Origin: Pseudomonas viridiflava
Lineage (GTDB): Bacteria; Pseudomonadota; Gammaproteobacteria; Pseudomonadales; Pseudomonadaceae
DNA: 64,000 bases
Direction of reading: 5' to 3'
Assembly: GCF_900602065.1 (NCBI RefSeq)
Contig: NZ_UWFN01000265.1
Coordinates: 372,001-436,000 of the forward strand
The notes under the pieces are model-generated. The model ran no database searches and had not been told where the DNA came from. It saw only the letters and a program-made list of their open reading frames with translations. Both the position numbers and the translations under genes were made by a program. Of this stretch, positions 1 to 8,572 are shown piece after piece; within the stretch, counting starts at the first letter, position 1, and the number at the start of each line of letters is the position of its first letter.

Positions 1-710
1 CCCAGCGCAGTGTCACCGCCAGTTGCCAGGACTTCGAACACGCCGCCAGTGAGACGCAGAATAGAGATGTCGAACGTACCGCCGCCCAAGTCATAAATCG
101 CAACAACGCCCTGGGCGCTCTGATCCAGACCATAAGCCACGGCCGCAGCGGTCGGCTCATTGAGCAGACGCAGCACGTTAAGACCCGCCAATTTGGCGGC
201 GTCTTTGGTGGCCTGACGCTGAGCGTCGTCGAAATAAGCCGGAACAGTGATGACCGCCCCGACCAGATCACCACCCAACGCCTGCTCAGCACGCTGACGC
301 AGAACCTTCAGGATATCGGCAGAGACTTCCACCGGGCTTTTCGGCCCCTGAACAGTCTCGATGAACGGCATGTGCGACTCGCCGCCTACAAAGCGGTAAG
401 GCAACTGCTCGCCCAATTGCTTGACGTCGGACAGACCACGACCCATCAAGCGCTTGACCGACAGCACGGTGTTGAATGGATCTGTCGAGGCGGCGGCTTT
501 TGCAGCCTGCCCCACCTCGACGCGATCGGCATGGTAGCGCACAGCAGAGGGCAGAATGACTTGCCCATCTGCATCAGCCAGCGGTTCGGAAAGGCCACTG
601 CGCAACGCAGCGACCAGCGAATTGGTTGTGCCCAGGTCAATACCAACTGCCAGACGGCGCTGGTGAGGTTGAGGACTTTGACCGGGTTCGGCGATCTGCA
701 GTAGAGCCAT
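1..710 (-). CDS. hscA: Fe-S assembly chaperone HscA (N-terminal part, cut by window edge)
   Basis: Hsp70-family ATPase that works with the J-protein HscB to transfer iron-sulfur clusters from the IscU scaffold to target proteins in the cytoplasm. The first ~236 codons are present; the gene runs off the left edge. The start is the ATG at 710, giving a protein beginning [14 protein letters not shown]. The Hsp70 nucleotide-binding signature GIDLGTTNS follows, and later the phosphate-binding stretch YDLGGGTFD. The short N-terminal extension before the first ATPase motif is usual for HscA and not for DnaK. It lies 45 bp downstream of hscB in the isc operon. The assignment is secure; only the C-terminal substrate-binding half is unseen. 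Confidence 0.96.
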   Translation of the reverse strand, partial: MALLQIAEPGQSPQPHQRRLAVGIDLGTTNSLVAALRSGLSEPLADADGQVILPSAVRYHADRVEVGQAAKAAASTDPFNTVLSVKRLMGRGLSDVKQLGEQLPYRFVGGESHMPFIETVQGPKSPVEVSADILKVLRQRAEQALGGDLVGAVITVPAYFDDAQRQATKDAAKLAGLNVLRLLNEPTAAAVAYGLDQSAQGVVAIYDLGGGTFDISILRLTGGVFEVLATGGDTAL

Positions 711-755
711 GCTTTATCAGAATTTCACAGGCGTGCGGCCAGAAGCAGCACGGAG

Positions 756-1274
756 TTAATCGTCGAGGCGCTCTTCAAGCTGGCGCACTTCGTAAGAGAG
801 CTTGTCGAGGAACTGCATGCGCCGCATCAGGCGCTCGGCCTGGTCGCGTTGCGCAGCATCATCCCAACAGGCCGCAAAGCTTTCGTTCAGTTCTTCCTGA
901 GCAGTCTTGAGGCGACGCTTGAAAACCGCGACACCCGCCAGATCAGCCTCGTCCTGCAGATCCTCAAGCTCTTCGCGCCATTGCATCTGCTGCAGAAGAA
1001 ACTCAGGATCGTGAACAGTGACTTCAAGAGGCACTTCGCCGCGCATCGCTAACAGATAGCGCGCCCGTTTCGGAGCATTCTTGAGCGTCTGATAGGCGTC
1101 GTTAAGACTGGCGGAGCGCTCAAGCGCCAACCGCTGCTCACGCTCAGAGGCGTCAGCAAAACGGTCGGGATGAACCTCACGAGCAAGCTCACGGTAGCGA
1201 GTCGCCAACTGATCGAGGTCGAGGCGAAAGCTCGGCTGAAGCTCGAATAGAGCGAAATGACAAGGAGTACCCAC
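756..1274 (-). CDS. hscB: Co-chaperone HscB (J-domain)
   Basis: J-type co-chaperone that delivers IscU to HscA and stimulates its ATPase. The protein is 172 aa, the usual length. The N-terminal J domain (about residues 1-75) carries the HPD tripeptide in [10 protein letters not shown], and the C-terminal half is the three-helix IscU-binding region rich in Glu and Leu. I chose the GTG at 1274 because the protein then begins [11 protein letters not shown] as in known HscB; a longer reading from 1313 would overlap the end of iscA. It sits 8 bp after iscA, so it is almost certainly co-transcribed. Confident call. Confidence 0.95.
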   Translation of the reverse strand: MGTPCHFALFELQPSFRLDLDQLATRYRELAREVHPDRFADASEREQRLALERSASLNDAYQTLKNAPKRARYLLAMRGEVPLEVTVHDPEFLLQQMQWREELEDLQDEADLAGVAVFKRRLKTAQEELNESFAACWDDAAQRDQAERLMRRMQFLDKLSYEVRQLEERLDD

Positions 1275-1282
1275 AATAAGCC

Positions 1283-1606
1283 TCAGACGTTGAAGCTTTC
1301 GCCGCAGCCACATTCACCGCGCGAGTTGGGGTTGTTGAACTTGAAGCCTTCGTTCAACCCTTCCTTGACGAAATCGAGCTCGGTGCCATCGAGATAGACC
1401 AGGCTTTTCGGGTCAATGATCACCTTGACGCCGTGCAATTCAAACACGGAATCTTCGCTTTGCGCCTCATCGACGAACTCAAGCACATAGGCGAGACCTG
1501 AACAGCCTGTGGTGCGAACACCCAGACGAACGCCATCACCTTTGCCGCGCCCATCAAGGGAGCGTCGTACGTGTTTAGCGGCAGCTTCTGTCATGCTGAT
1601 AGCCAT
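1283..1606 (-). CDS. iscA: Iron-sulfur cluster assembly protein IscA
   Basis: A-type carrier that receives clusters from IscU and passes them, mainly as [4Fe-4S], to apo-proteins. The protein is 107 aa, the standard length. The three conserved ligands are present: Cys35 in [10 protein letters not shown], and Cys99 and Cys101 in the C-terminal GECGCGESF motif. It lies between iscU and hscB on the same strand, with a 59-bp gap after iscU, as expected in the isc operon. Nothing unusual is seen. Confidence 0.97.
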   Translation of the reverse strand: MAISMTEAAAKHVRRSLDGRGKGDGVRLGVRTTGCSGLAYVLEFVDEAQSEDSVFELHGVKVIIDPKSLVYLDGTELDFVKEGLNEGFKFNNPNSRGECGCGESFNV

Positions 1607-1665
1607 CGGAACTCCTTACCTCACACCAGTTACTTAACACCAGCCTCTTGAAAAAGACGCTGCTA

Positions 1666-2052
1666 TTACAGCAGGCCTTTCTTCTGCTTGTAGTCACGAA
1701 CGGCCGCCTTGATGGCGTCCTCAGCGAGTACGGAGCAGTGAATTTTCACCGGTGGCAGCGCCAGCTCTTCAGCCAACTGAGTGTTTTTGATGGTCTCTGC
1801 TTCATCCAGAGTCTTGCCTTTCATCCACTCGGTCGCCAGAGAGCTGGAAGCGATAGCCGAACCGCAGCCATAAGTCTTGAACTTGGCGTCTTCAATGACG
1901 CCCTGCTCGTTGACCTTGATCTGCAGACGCATGACGTCGCCGCAAGCAGGAGCGCCGACCATGCCGGTGCCAACATCTGGGTCTTCCGCGTTCATCTTGC
2001 CGACATTGCGCGGGTTTTCGTAGTGGTCAATGACCTTTTCGCTGTAAGCCAT
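1666..2052 (-). CDS. iscU: Iron-sulfur cluster scaffold IscU
   Basis: Scaffold on which [2Fe-2S] clusters are built from sulfur supplied by IscS and iron. The protein is 128 aa. The three ligand cysteines are visible at Cys37 (GAPACGDV), Cys63 (TYGCGSA) and Cys106 (KIHCSV), with the usual Asp39. The LPPVK motif just before Cys106 is the HscA recognition site, which fits the hscBA genes downstream. It begins 83 bp after iscS. Complete and typical. Confidence 0.98.
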   Translation of the reverse strand: MAYSEKVIDHYENPRNVGKMNAEDPDVGTGMVGAPACGDVMRLQIKVNEQGVIEDAKFKTYGCGSAIASSSLATEWMKGKTLDEAETIKNTQLAEELALPPVKIHCSVLAEDAIKAAVRDYKQKKGLL

Positions 2053-2135
2053 GATGCTATTCCTCTATCAGGGAGCCGCTCTGCAAGCCATGCAACTACA
2101 GGTTAAACATGGCCTGTCGGTAAGGCGGCTTTAAA

Positions 2136-3350
2136 TTAGTGCGCCGCCCACTCGATCTTGGAAATGTCGACGCCGTCTTTGTACATGTCCCATAGCGGCG
2201 AAAGTGCACGCAGCTTGGTGACCGCTTCGCAAACCTTCTGCGCGGCGTAATCGATTTCTTCTTCGGTACTGAAACGACCGAAGGTGAAGCGTATCGAGCT
2301 GTGTGCCAGTTCGTCGTTACGACCAAGGGCGCGCAGCACATAAGACGGCTCAAGCGACGCGGAGGTGCAAGCGGAACCTGACGATACAGCCAGGTCCTTG
2401 AGCGCCATGATCAGCGACTCGCCTTCGACGTAGTTGAAGCTCAGGTTCAGGTTGTGCGGCACACGAGCAGTCAGGCTGCCGTTGACGTACAGCTCTTCCA
2501 GATGCTCAACCTGCTTGTAGAAACGATCGCTCAGGGCTTTGACACGCACGTTTTCTGCGGCCATTTCTTCCTTGGCGATACGAAATGCTTCACCCATGCC
2601 GACGATCTGGTGCGTTGCCAGGGTACCGGAACGCATGCCACGCTCGTGACCGCCGCCGTGCATGGCCGCTTCGATGCGAACACGCGGCTTGCGGCTGACG
2701 TACAGTGCGCCGATACCTTTAGGACCGTAAGTCTTGTGTGCAGAAAACGACATCAGGTCAACCTTGAGGTTGGCCAGATCAATCTCGACCTTACCGGTGG
2801 ACTGGGCAGCATCGACATGGAACAACACGCCGCGGGAGCGGGTCAGTTCGCCGATTGCAGCGATGTCGTTCACGGTGCCGATTTCGTTGTTCACGTGCAT
2901 GACCGAAACCAGGATAGTGTCGTCTCGCAGCGCGGCTTCTACCAATGCCGGAGTAATCAGGCCGTCTTCACCAGGCTCGATGTAGGTAACTTCAAAACCT
3001 TCACGCTCAAGCTGACGCGTGGTGTCGAGCACCGCTTTATGCTCGATCTTGTTGGTGATGATGTGCTTGCCTTTGCTGGCGTAGAAGTGCGCGACACCCT
3101 TGATTGCCAGGTTGTCGGACTCGGTTGCACCCGAGGTCCAGACGATTTCACGCGGATCGGCGTTAACCAGATCGGCTACCTGACGGCGAGCGTTCTCGAC
3201 CGACTCTTCAGCTTTCCAGCCGAAGACGTGGGAGCGCGATGCCGGGTTACCGAAGTTTCCGTCAGCGGTCAGGCACTCAATCATTTTCTGAGCGACACGC
3301 GGATCGACCGGGGTCGTCGCGGAGTAATCAAGGTAAATCGGCAACTTCAT
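2136..3350 (-). CDS. iscS: Cysteine desulfurase IscS
   Basis: PLP enzyme that removes sulfur from cysteine and passes it as a persulfide to IscU and other acceptors such as tRNA-thiolation enzymes. The protein is 404 aa when started at the ATG at 3350 ([14 protein letters not shown]), the family start; an earlier in-frame start at 3398 would nearly abut iscR and is less likely. The PLP lysine is in [12 protein letters not shown], and the mobile active-site Cys is in [16 protein letters not shown]. The C-terminal WAAH-type tail matches IscS rather than SufS. It lies 44 bp downstream of iscR. Confidence 0.97.
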   Translation of the reverse strand: MKLPIYLDYSATTPVDPRVAQKMIECLTADGNFGNPASRSHVFGWKAEESVENARRQVADLVNADPREIVWTSGATESDNLAIKGVAHFYASKGKHIITNKIEHKAVLDTTRQLEREGFEVTYIEPGEDGLITPALVEAALRDDTILVSVMHVNNEIGTVNDIAAIGELTRSRGVLFHVDAAQSTGKVEIDLANLKVDLMSFSAHKTYGPKGIGALYVSRKPRVRIEAAMHGGGHERGMRSGTLATHQIVGMGEAFRIAKEEMAAENVRVKALSDRFYKQVEHLEELYVNGSLTARVPHNLNLSFNYVEGESLIMALKDLAVSSGSACTSASLEPSYVLRALGRNDELAHSSIRFTFGRFSTEEEIDYAAQKVCEAVTKLRALSPLWDMYKDGVDISKIEWAAH

Positions 3351-3394
3351 TGAATCTCTCCTATCAGGCAGGCGCACCGCTGATTCATCTACGC

Positions 3395-3886
3395 TCATTC
3401 AACGGCGGACGTTTCAATCTTATCCAGGTACTGGGTCTTGGCGCTGGTGCGACGCAGATCCTGGCGCTGGGCAACTTCTTGTACCTCACGGCGAGTGACA
3501 AGGTCGGCCAGACTGATACCGCTTAGAAATTCGTGAATCTGCTCACTGAGGTCACACCACAAATGGTGAGTCAGGCAGGTATCACCGGCATGGCAATCAC
3601 CCAACCCCTGACAACGCGTTGCATCGACAGACTCGTTGACCGCATCGACAACCTGAGCAACCTTGATGCCGTGCATGTCACGGGACAACTGGTAACCGCC
3701 GCCGGGACCACGAACACTGGAAACCAGATTGCCACGGCGCAGCTTGGCAAACAGCTGCTCAAGGTAAGACAGGGAAATACCCTGGCGCTCGGAAATATCG
3801 GCCAGAGACACTGGCCCGTTCTGCGCATGTAACGCCAGGTCAAGCATGGCAGTTACCGCGTATCGGCCTTTAGTTGTCAGTCGCAT
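3395..3886 (-). CDS. iscR: Rrf2-family Fe-S cluster regulator IscR
   Basis: Transcription regulator that senses Fe-S status; the [2Fe-2S] form represses the isc operon. The protein is 163 aa. An N-terminal winged helix starts [18 protein letters not shown], and the cluster ligands are Cys92, Cys98 and Cys104 in the usual C-x5-C-x5-C pattern, with His107 following. It is the first gene of the isc operon, and an IscR-like site covers its own promoter, so autoregulation is likely. Confidence 0.97.
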   Translation of the reverse strand: MRLTTKGRYAVTAMLDLALHAQNGPVSLADISERQGISLSYLEQLFAKLRRGNLVSSVRGPGGGYQLSRDMHGIKVAQVVDAVNESVDATRCQGLGDCHAGDTCLTHHLWCDLSEQIHEFLSGISLADLVTRREVQEVAQRQDLRRTSAKTQYLDKIETSAVE

Positions 3887-3918
3887 GGCGTGTACCGCAG
3901 AGGTTCGGAATAGAGGCG

Positions 3919-3951
3919 AGTATGCTATTCCCGAGTATTTAAGTCAACTAT
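3919..3951 (-). promoter_or_regulatory. iscR promoter with overlapping type 1 IscR site
   Basis: Read on the minus strand, TTGACT (3947-3942) and CATACT (3924-3919) are separated by exactly 17 bp and form a good sigma-70 promoter. The 25-bp stretch 3951-3927 begins ATAGTTGACT and ends ACTCGGGAAT, which fits the type 1 IscR consensus and resembles the known enterobacterial iscR site. The site covers the -35 element, so cluster-bound IscR would block RNA polymerase. The sequence match is direct; binding is inferred. Confidence 0.85.
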
Positions 3952-4044
3952 AAGACCTAGCAAAACAGTCGGGATTAAGCACAAAAGAGCGGCCGCATCA
4001 TAGCAAACACTGGGGCGCATGACACGCCCCAGATTCAAGGCCGG

Positions 4045-4821
4045 TCAGCCGACTTTGCTTTCACTCTTGTCCTTTACGCAATCAAAGACCTCATCGCGCA
4101 ACTCGGGCAGCTCTTTGGCGCAGTAGTCGCTGCCCAGACCCTTGAGGGCTTCGCACATTCCCTCCAGACGCCCGTCCACAGCCTGCAGGTGATCCAGCAA
4201 TTGACCGATCGCGCGGGCAACCGGGTCTGGCATGTCTTCACTGACCCCATAGGCATCGAAACCCAGCTTCTCGGCGATTGCCTTGCGCTTGGCCTCCACA
4301 TCATCACTGGACTTGATAATGATCCGCCCCGGAATCCCGACTGCGGTAGCACCTGCGGGCACAGCCTTGGTCACCACCGCATTGGAGCCGATCTTGGCAC
4401 CGGCACCCACCGTAAACGGCCCAAGCACCTTGGCACCCGCGCCGACCACAACACCATCCTCAAGGGTCGGATGGCGCTTGCCGGCATTCCAGCTGGTACC
4501 ACCGAGCGTCACACCCTGATAAAGCGTCACGTCATTGCCGATTTCAGCCGTCTCGCCAATCACAATGCCCATACCGTGATCGATGAAGAAGCGCCGCCCC
4601 ACCTTGGCGCCCGGATGAATTTCGATCCCGGTCATCCAGCGACCAAAATTGGAAACCACACGCGCAGGCCACTTCCAGCCGTTGCGCCACAGGATGTGTG
4701 CCAGCCGGTGCAACCAGATGGCATGCATGCCGGGGTAGCAAGTCAGTACCTCGAAGGAGTTGCGCGCAGCAGGATCACGATGAAACACACTTTGAATATC
4801 TTCTCGCAGACGCTCGAACAT
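4045..4821 (-). CDS. cysE: Serine O-acetyltransferase CysE
   Basis: Acetylates serine with acetyl-CoA to O-acetylserine, the precursor for cysteine. The protein is 258 aa. It has an N-terminal helical domain ([13 protein letters not shown]) and then a left-handed beta helix of hexapeptide repeats, with the catalytic region [20 protein letters not shown]. The C-terminal tail after the beta helix is longer and more acidic than in the shortest CysE forms. Two adjacent ATGs are possible (4824 and 4821); the second has better spacing from AAGGAA. It overlaps the stop of trmJ, suggesting coupled translation. Its position next to isc fits cysteine supply for Fe-S assembly. Confidence 0.95.
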   Translation of the reverse strand: MFERLREDIQSVFHRDPAARNSFEVLTCYPGMHAIWLHRLAHILWRNGWKWPARVVSNFGRWMTGIEIHPGAKVGRRFFIDHGMGIVIGETAEIGNDVTLYQGVTLGGTSWNAGKRHPTLEDGVVVGAGAKVLGPFTVGAGAKIGSNAVVTKAVPAGATAVGIPGRIIIKSSDDVEAKRKAIAEKLGFDAYGVSEDMPDPVARAIGQLLDHLQAVDGRLEGMCEALKGLGSDYCAKELPELRDEVFDCVKDKSESKVG

Positions 4822-5594
4822 CATTGTTCCTTCCGCTTATAAGGTTCGCCACGCGCAGCCTTCTGGGTTTCGGTAAGGATGCCGCGCAAAATACTGATCT
4901 CGGAACGATTCACCTCGCTACGCCCATACAGACGACGCAGCCGAGCCATCAAATGGCGAGGTTTTTCCGGATCAAGAAAGCCGATAGCCACCAGCGTTGA
5001 CTCCAGATGACCATAGAAGCCTTCCATCTCATCCATGGTTGCCAGGTCAGCACTGCGCACCGAGGTCACTTCAACTTTCTCTACCTTGGTGGGCTGCCCC
5101 TGAGCGGCCAGCCACGACATGCGAACCTCGTAACTGAGCACTTGCACCGCCGCTGCGAGATTCAGCGAACTGAACTCGGGATCGGATGGGATATGTACGT
5201 GGTAATGACATCGCTGCAGCTCCTCGTTGGTGAGGCCGGCGTATTCACGACCAAACACCAACGCGACCTCTGCCCCCTGCCCGGCCTGCTCGGCAGCCAT
5301 CACACCGGACTCACGCGGATCAAGCAGCGGCCACGGGATGCGGCGGTCGCGAGCACTGGTACCCAACACCAGGTTGCACCCCACCAAGGCGTCTTCCAGG
5401 GTCGCAACCACTTGAGCCTTTTCCAGAATATCGCCAGCACCAGAAGCACGAGCATCAGCTTCATGGTGAGGGAAAAACTGCGGATCAACGAGCACCAGGC
5501 GCGAAAGCCCCATGTTTTTCATGGCACGAGCAGCCCCACCGATATTACCGGGGTGACTGGTACCGACCAGGACAACACGAATGTTTTGCAGCAA
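4821..5594 (-). CDS. trmJ: tRNA (cytidine/uridine-32-2'-O)-methyltransferase TrmJ
   Basis: SPOUT-class methyltransferase that 2'-O-methylates position 32 of the tRNA anticodon loop using S-adenosylmethionine. The protein is 257 aa. The N-terminus [19 protein letters not shown] carries the substrate-binding Asn and Gly-rich stretch of the family; the trefoil-knot motifs are [10 protein letters not shown] and [17 protein letters not shown]. The C-terminal helical region is usual for TrmJ. It is the first gene of a two-gene unit with cysE, the stop codon overlapping the cysE start. Confidence 0.94.
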   Translation of the reverse strand: MLQNIRVVLVGTSHPGNIGGAARAMKNMGLSRLVLVDPQFFPHHEADARASGAGDILEKAQVVATLEDALVGCNLVLGTSARDRRIPWPLLDPRESGVMAAEQAGQGAEVALVFGREYAGLTNEELQRCHYHVHIPSDPEFSSLNLAAAVQVLSYEVRMSWLAAQGQPTKVEKVEVTSVRSADLATMDEMEGFYGHLESTLVAIGFLDPEKPRHLMARLRRLYGRSEVNRSEISILRGILTETQKAARGEPYKRKEQ

Positions 5595-6009
5595 TGGGAG
5601 CGCTCACAGATAAGTAGGAGGGGGTGAAATCTTACAGAACAGGCGGAGTGAACGCTATGAACGGTTGCGGCGGGCGACACTCAGCCAACCCGGACGCCTA
5701 CGTGGGAGACTCTATACCGGCCTGCCAAACCGGATCCCGTGGGAGCGAATTCATTAGAGAAAAGGACGGGACATTCGCAGCCTTTGTGTAGCCAGAAATA
5801 CCGCCTTCCCGAATGAATTCGGTCCCACAGTTCCATCATGAGCTTGAGATCACGACCAACCTGTGGGAGCAGTGCTTGCCCGCGACGAGCACACCGCGAA
5901 TGTCAGATATACGCCCGTTCGTTCCAACATTACTCGCACCAGCGCTGGAAAAATTCCGACACAGCCAATACAATGTTCGGCTTTCTTTAACGACCTAGGT
6001 GAAACGTCC
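5595..6009. other. Intergenic region between trmJ and suhB
   Basis: 415 bp between divergent genes, so it must hold both promoters; I could not pick either with confidence. It contains the long palindrome described separately (5739-5828) and, at about 5862-5886, another half of the same kind reading CTGTGGGAGCAGTGCTTGCC. No gene is supported here. Confidence 0.6.
5739..5828. repeat. Extragenic palindrome (GTGGGAGCGAATTCATT type)
   Basis: The left arm GTGGGAGCGAATTCATT (5739-5755) is matched on the other strand by AATGAATTCGGTCCCAC (5812-5828), with about 56 bp between. The same ends occur at 52812-52897, and related GTGGGAGC or GTAGGAGC ends occur at 48557, 53839, 54794 and 55959. This is the pattern of Pseudomonas REP-type or BIME-type extragenic elements. 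Confidence 0.8.
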
Positions 6010-6825
6010 ATGCAGCCCATGCTGAATATCGCGCTGCGCGCCGCCCGCAGCGCCAGCGAATTGATCTTCCGCTCCATCGAGCGCCTGGATACCATCAAGG
6101 TCGATGAAAAAGGCGCGAAGGATTACGTCAGCGAAATCGATCGCGCGGCCGAGCAACTGATCATCACCGCCCTGCGCAAGGCCTACCCGACTCACGGCAT
6201 TCTTGGTGAAGAAACCGGCATGCACGAAGGCAGCGGTGAAGGCGCTGACTACCTGTGGATCATCGACCCACTGGACGGCACCACCAACTTTCTTCGCGGC
6301 ATTCCGCACTTCGCGGTCAGCATTGCCTGCAAACACAAAGGTCGTCTGGCTCACGCAGTGGTTCTGGATCCTGTTCGTCAGGAAGAATTCACCGCCAGCG
6401 CAGGTAATGGCGCGCAGCTTAACGGTCGCCGCATGCGCGTCAGCCCGCGCACCAGCCTTGACGGCGCCCTGCTCGGCACCGGCTTCCCGTTCCGCGACAA
6501 CCAGATGGACAACCTGGAAAACTACCTGGGCATGTTCCGTAGCCTGGTAGGCCAGACCGCAGGCATCCGTCGCGCAGGCGCTGCCAGCCTGGACCTGGCT
6601 TATGTAGCAGCAGGCCGTTTCGACGCGTTCTGGGAATCAGGCCTGTCCGAGTGGGACATGGCTGCAGGCGCACTGCTGATTCAAGAAGCAGGCGGCCTGG
6701 TCAGCGACTTCACAGGCGGTCACGACTTCCTGGAGAAAGGCCACATCGTTGCTGGTAACACCAAGTGCTTCAAAGCTGTTCTGACCTCCATCGCACCGCA
6801 CTTGCCGGCCACGATGAAGCGTTAA
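6010..6825 (+). CDS. suhB: Inositol-1-monophosphatase family protein SuhB
   Basis: Mg-dependent phosphatase of the inositol monophosphatase family; in gammaproteobacteria SuhB is also known as a partner of the rRNA antitermination complex and, in Pseudomonas, as a regulator of virulence genes. The protein is 271 aa from the ATG at 6010 (MQPMLNIALRAARS). The metal-site motifs are GEETG, WIIDPLDGTTNF and, near the C-terminus, SEWDMAAGALLIQEAGG. A longer in-frame reading from 5863 crosses repeat DNA and is not credible. It stands alone and ends in a strong terminator. Confidence 0.95.
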   Translation: MQPMLNIALRAARSASELIFRSIERLDTIKVDEKGAKDYVSEIDRAAEQLIITALRKAYPTHGILGEETGMHEGSGEGADYLWIIDPLDGTTNFLRGIPHFAVSIACKHKGRLAHAVVLDPVRQEEFTASAGNGAQLNGRRMRVSPRTSLDGALLGTGFPFRDNQMDNLENYLGMFRSLVGQTAGIRRAGAASLDLAYVAAGRFDAFWESGLSEWDMAAGALLIQEAGGLVSDFTGGHDFLEKGHIVAGNTKCFKAVLTSIAPHLPATMKR

Positions 6826-6843
6826 GATTCAGCCCCATAAAAA

Positions 6844-6867
6844 ACCGGCCAAGCGCCGGTTTTTTTG
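6844..6867 (+). terminator. Rho-independent terminator of suhB
   Basis: ACCGGC and GCCGGT pair around a short loop and are followed by a run of T residues. It begins about 20 bp after the suhB stop. Confidence 0.9.
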
Positions 6868-6895
6868 TGCCTGCCACTTTCCGCCACACAGAAAA

Positions 6896-6921
6896 GAAAA
6901 AGCACCCGAAGGTGCTTTTTC
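6896..6921 (-). terminator. Terminator of the glycine-zipper gene (bidirectional)
   Basis: AAAAAGCACC pairs with GGTGCTTTTT across the tetraloop-like CGAA. It has A and T tracts on both sides, so it can stop transcription from either direction; it lies just after the stop of the minus-strand gene at 6943. Confidence 0.88.
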
Positions 6922-6942
6922 TGATCAACGCAGACTCAAGAC

Positions 6943-7485
6943 TTATTGCTGGTTTTGACCCAGAATCAGCTGGCCTTCCTTGTTGACTGGAATCTGACCG
7001 CCCGGATCACGATCCATGCGTACCTGACCCACCTTGTCGTTAAGCTTGTACTTCACGTCATAACCCACGACCTTGTCGCTGATGTCATTGACCGTGTTGC
7101 AGCGAGTCTCGGTGGTGGTGTAAGTGTCGCGGTTCTGCATGCCTTCCTGAACCTTGTTACCGGCATAGCCGCCGCCAACAGCGCCCGCTACGGTAGCGAT
7201 CTTCTTGCCATTGCCGCCGCCCACCTGGTTACCCAGCAAGCCACCCGCAACAGCACCGATCACACTGCCCACAATCTGGTGCTCATCCTTGACCGGAGCA
7301 CGTTTGGTTACGGTGACATCTTTGCAAACTTCACGCGGCGTTTTTATTTGCTGTTTAACCGGCTCGACTGCCAGCACATCCGCATATTCCGGGCCGCTTT
7401 TAACGAGGCTGTAGGTGGCAACAGCACCGCCAGCCGTAACAACGGCAGCGCCCAGCACAGCACCAACAAGCAACGATTTGTTCAC
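6943..7485 (-). CDS. Glycine-zipper 2TM domain envelope protein
   Basis: Small envelope protein of the Rickettsia 17-kDa antigen/glycine-zipper family; its exact role is unknown. The 180-aa protein begins MNKSLLVGAVLGAAVVTAGG, an N-terminal membrane segment or signal anchor. The central part (about residues 70-112) has two glycine-zipper helices, seen in SVIGAVAGGLLGNQVGGG and the AGAVGGGYAGNKV repeat. The C-terminal part is polar and contains a single Cys in TETRCNTV. It is monocistronic, bounded by terminators. Function not inferred beyond membrane or periplasmic location. Confidence 0.85.
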   Translation of the reverse strand: MNKSLLVGAVLGAAVVTAGGAVATYSLVKSGPEYADVLAVEPVKQQIKTPREVCKDVTVTKRAPVKDEHQIVGSVIGAVAGGLLGNQVGGGNGKKIATVAGAVGGGYAGNKVQEGMQNRDTYTTTETRCNTVNDISDKVVGYDVKYKLNDKVGQVRMDRDPGGQIPVNKEGQLILGQNQQ

Positions 7486-7590
7486 GTGAACCTCCTGACC
7501 ATCTCAAACGTAGTTTTCCTACGCAGTACTTGGGATCGTCACCGTTTCAGCGCAAGCGTCGGCAATCCACGAACCCAAGCCTTGGAGCAC

Positions 7591-7627
7591 AAAAAAGGGC
7601 ATGAGTTCAAAACTCATGCCCTTTTTG
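7591..7627 (-). terminator. Terminator of the secDF operon
   Basis: GGGCATGAGTT pairs with AACTCATGCCC around a short loop, flanked by A6 and T5 tracts. It follows the secF stop on the minus strand and could also act on the plus strand. Confidence 0.9.
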
Positions 7628-7651
7628 TATCACTCTCGGGAAGCACAGCGA

Positions 7652-8563
7652 TCAGGGAAGATCGTCAGCCTTCTCGGCGACTACAGGAGGAATCAGATCC
7701 TCTGTGGTCAAGTTCAGCCAGATCAGCACCACGTTCGCGATATAGATGGAAGAGTAAGTACCCGCCACTACACCGACGAACAGCGCGATGGAGAAACCTT
7801 CAAGGTTGTCACCACCAAACACCCACAAGGCCGCAATCGCCAGCAAGGTCGAAACCGACGTTGCAACGGTACGCAGCAGCGTTTGAGTCGTGGAGATGTT
7901 GATATTTTCGATCAACGATGCCTTGCGCAGCAAACGGAAGTTTTCCCGCACACGGTCAAATACCACAATGGTGTCGTTGAGCGAGTAGCCGATGATGGCG
8001 AGCACTGCCGCCAGCACCGTCAGGTCGAAGGTGATCTGGAAGAACGACAGGATACCCATCGTCACGACCACGTCGTGGATCAGGGAGATGATCGCACCGA
8101 CCGCGAACTTCCACTGAAAGCGGAAGGCCAGGTAGATCAATACACCACCCAGAGCCAGAAGCATGCCCAGGCCACCCTGGTCGCGCAGCTCTTCACCTAC
8201 CTGCGGCCCTACGAACTCGACGCGCTTGACGGTAGCCGGGTTGTCGCCGCCCGCTTTACGCAGAGCATCGGCAACCTGGGAACCCAACTGCGGATCTTCG
8301 CCCGGCATACGCACGAGCAGATCGGTAGTGGCGCCGAAGTTTTGCACCACAGCATCGTGATAACCCGAGCTGACCAGCTCCTCACGAACCTTGCCCAGAT
8401 CGGCAGGACGCTCGTAAGTCAGCTCGATCAGCGTACCGCCGGTGAAGTCCAGGCCATAGTTGAGCCCCTTGTGGAACCAGCTGAACAACGCCAGAACGGT
8501 AAGGAGCATCGTGACGGCGAACGCAACATTGCGCACGCCCATGAAGTTAATGGTACGTAACAT
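7652..8563 (-). CDS. secF: Protein translocase subunit SecF
   Basis: Inner-membrane partner of SecD that uses the proton gradient to help complete protein export. The protein is 303 aa, with a first transmembrane helix near residues 17-36, the family motif GLDFTGGTLIELTY at the start of the periplasmic domain, and five further helices in the C-terminal half, including the VVFDRVRENFR signature. It starts 9 bp after the secD stop. Typical length and order. Confidence 0.96.
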   Translation of the reverse strand: MLRTINFMGVRNVAFAVTMLLTVLALFSWFHKGLNYGLDFTGGTLIELTYERPADLGKVREELVSSGYHDAVVQNFGATTDLLVRMPGEDPQLGSQVADALRKAGGDNPATVKRVEFVGPQVGEELRDQGGLGMLLALGGVLIYLAFRFQWKFAVGAIISLIHDVVVTMGILSFFQITFDLTVLAAVLAIIGYSLNDTIVVFDRVRENFRLLRKASLIENINISTTQTLLRTVATSVSTLLAIAALWVFGGDNLEGFSIALFVGVVAGTYSSIYIANVVLIWLNLTTEDLIPPVVAEKADDLP

Positions 8564-8572
8564 GGCAGCCCC

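Noticed and set aside
5863..6009. N-terminal extension of suhB
   Set aside because: The extra residues come from repeat DNA and are absent from the family; the ATG at 6010 gives the normal protein.
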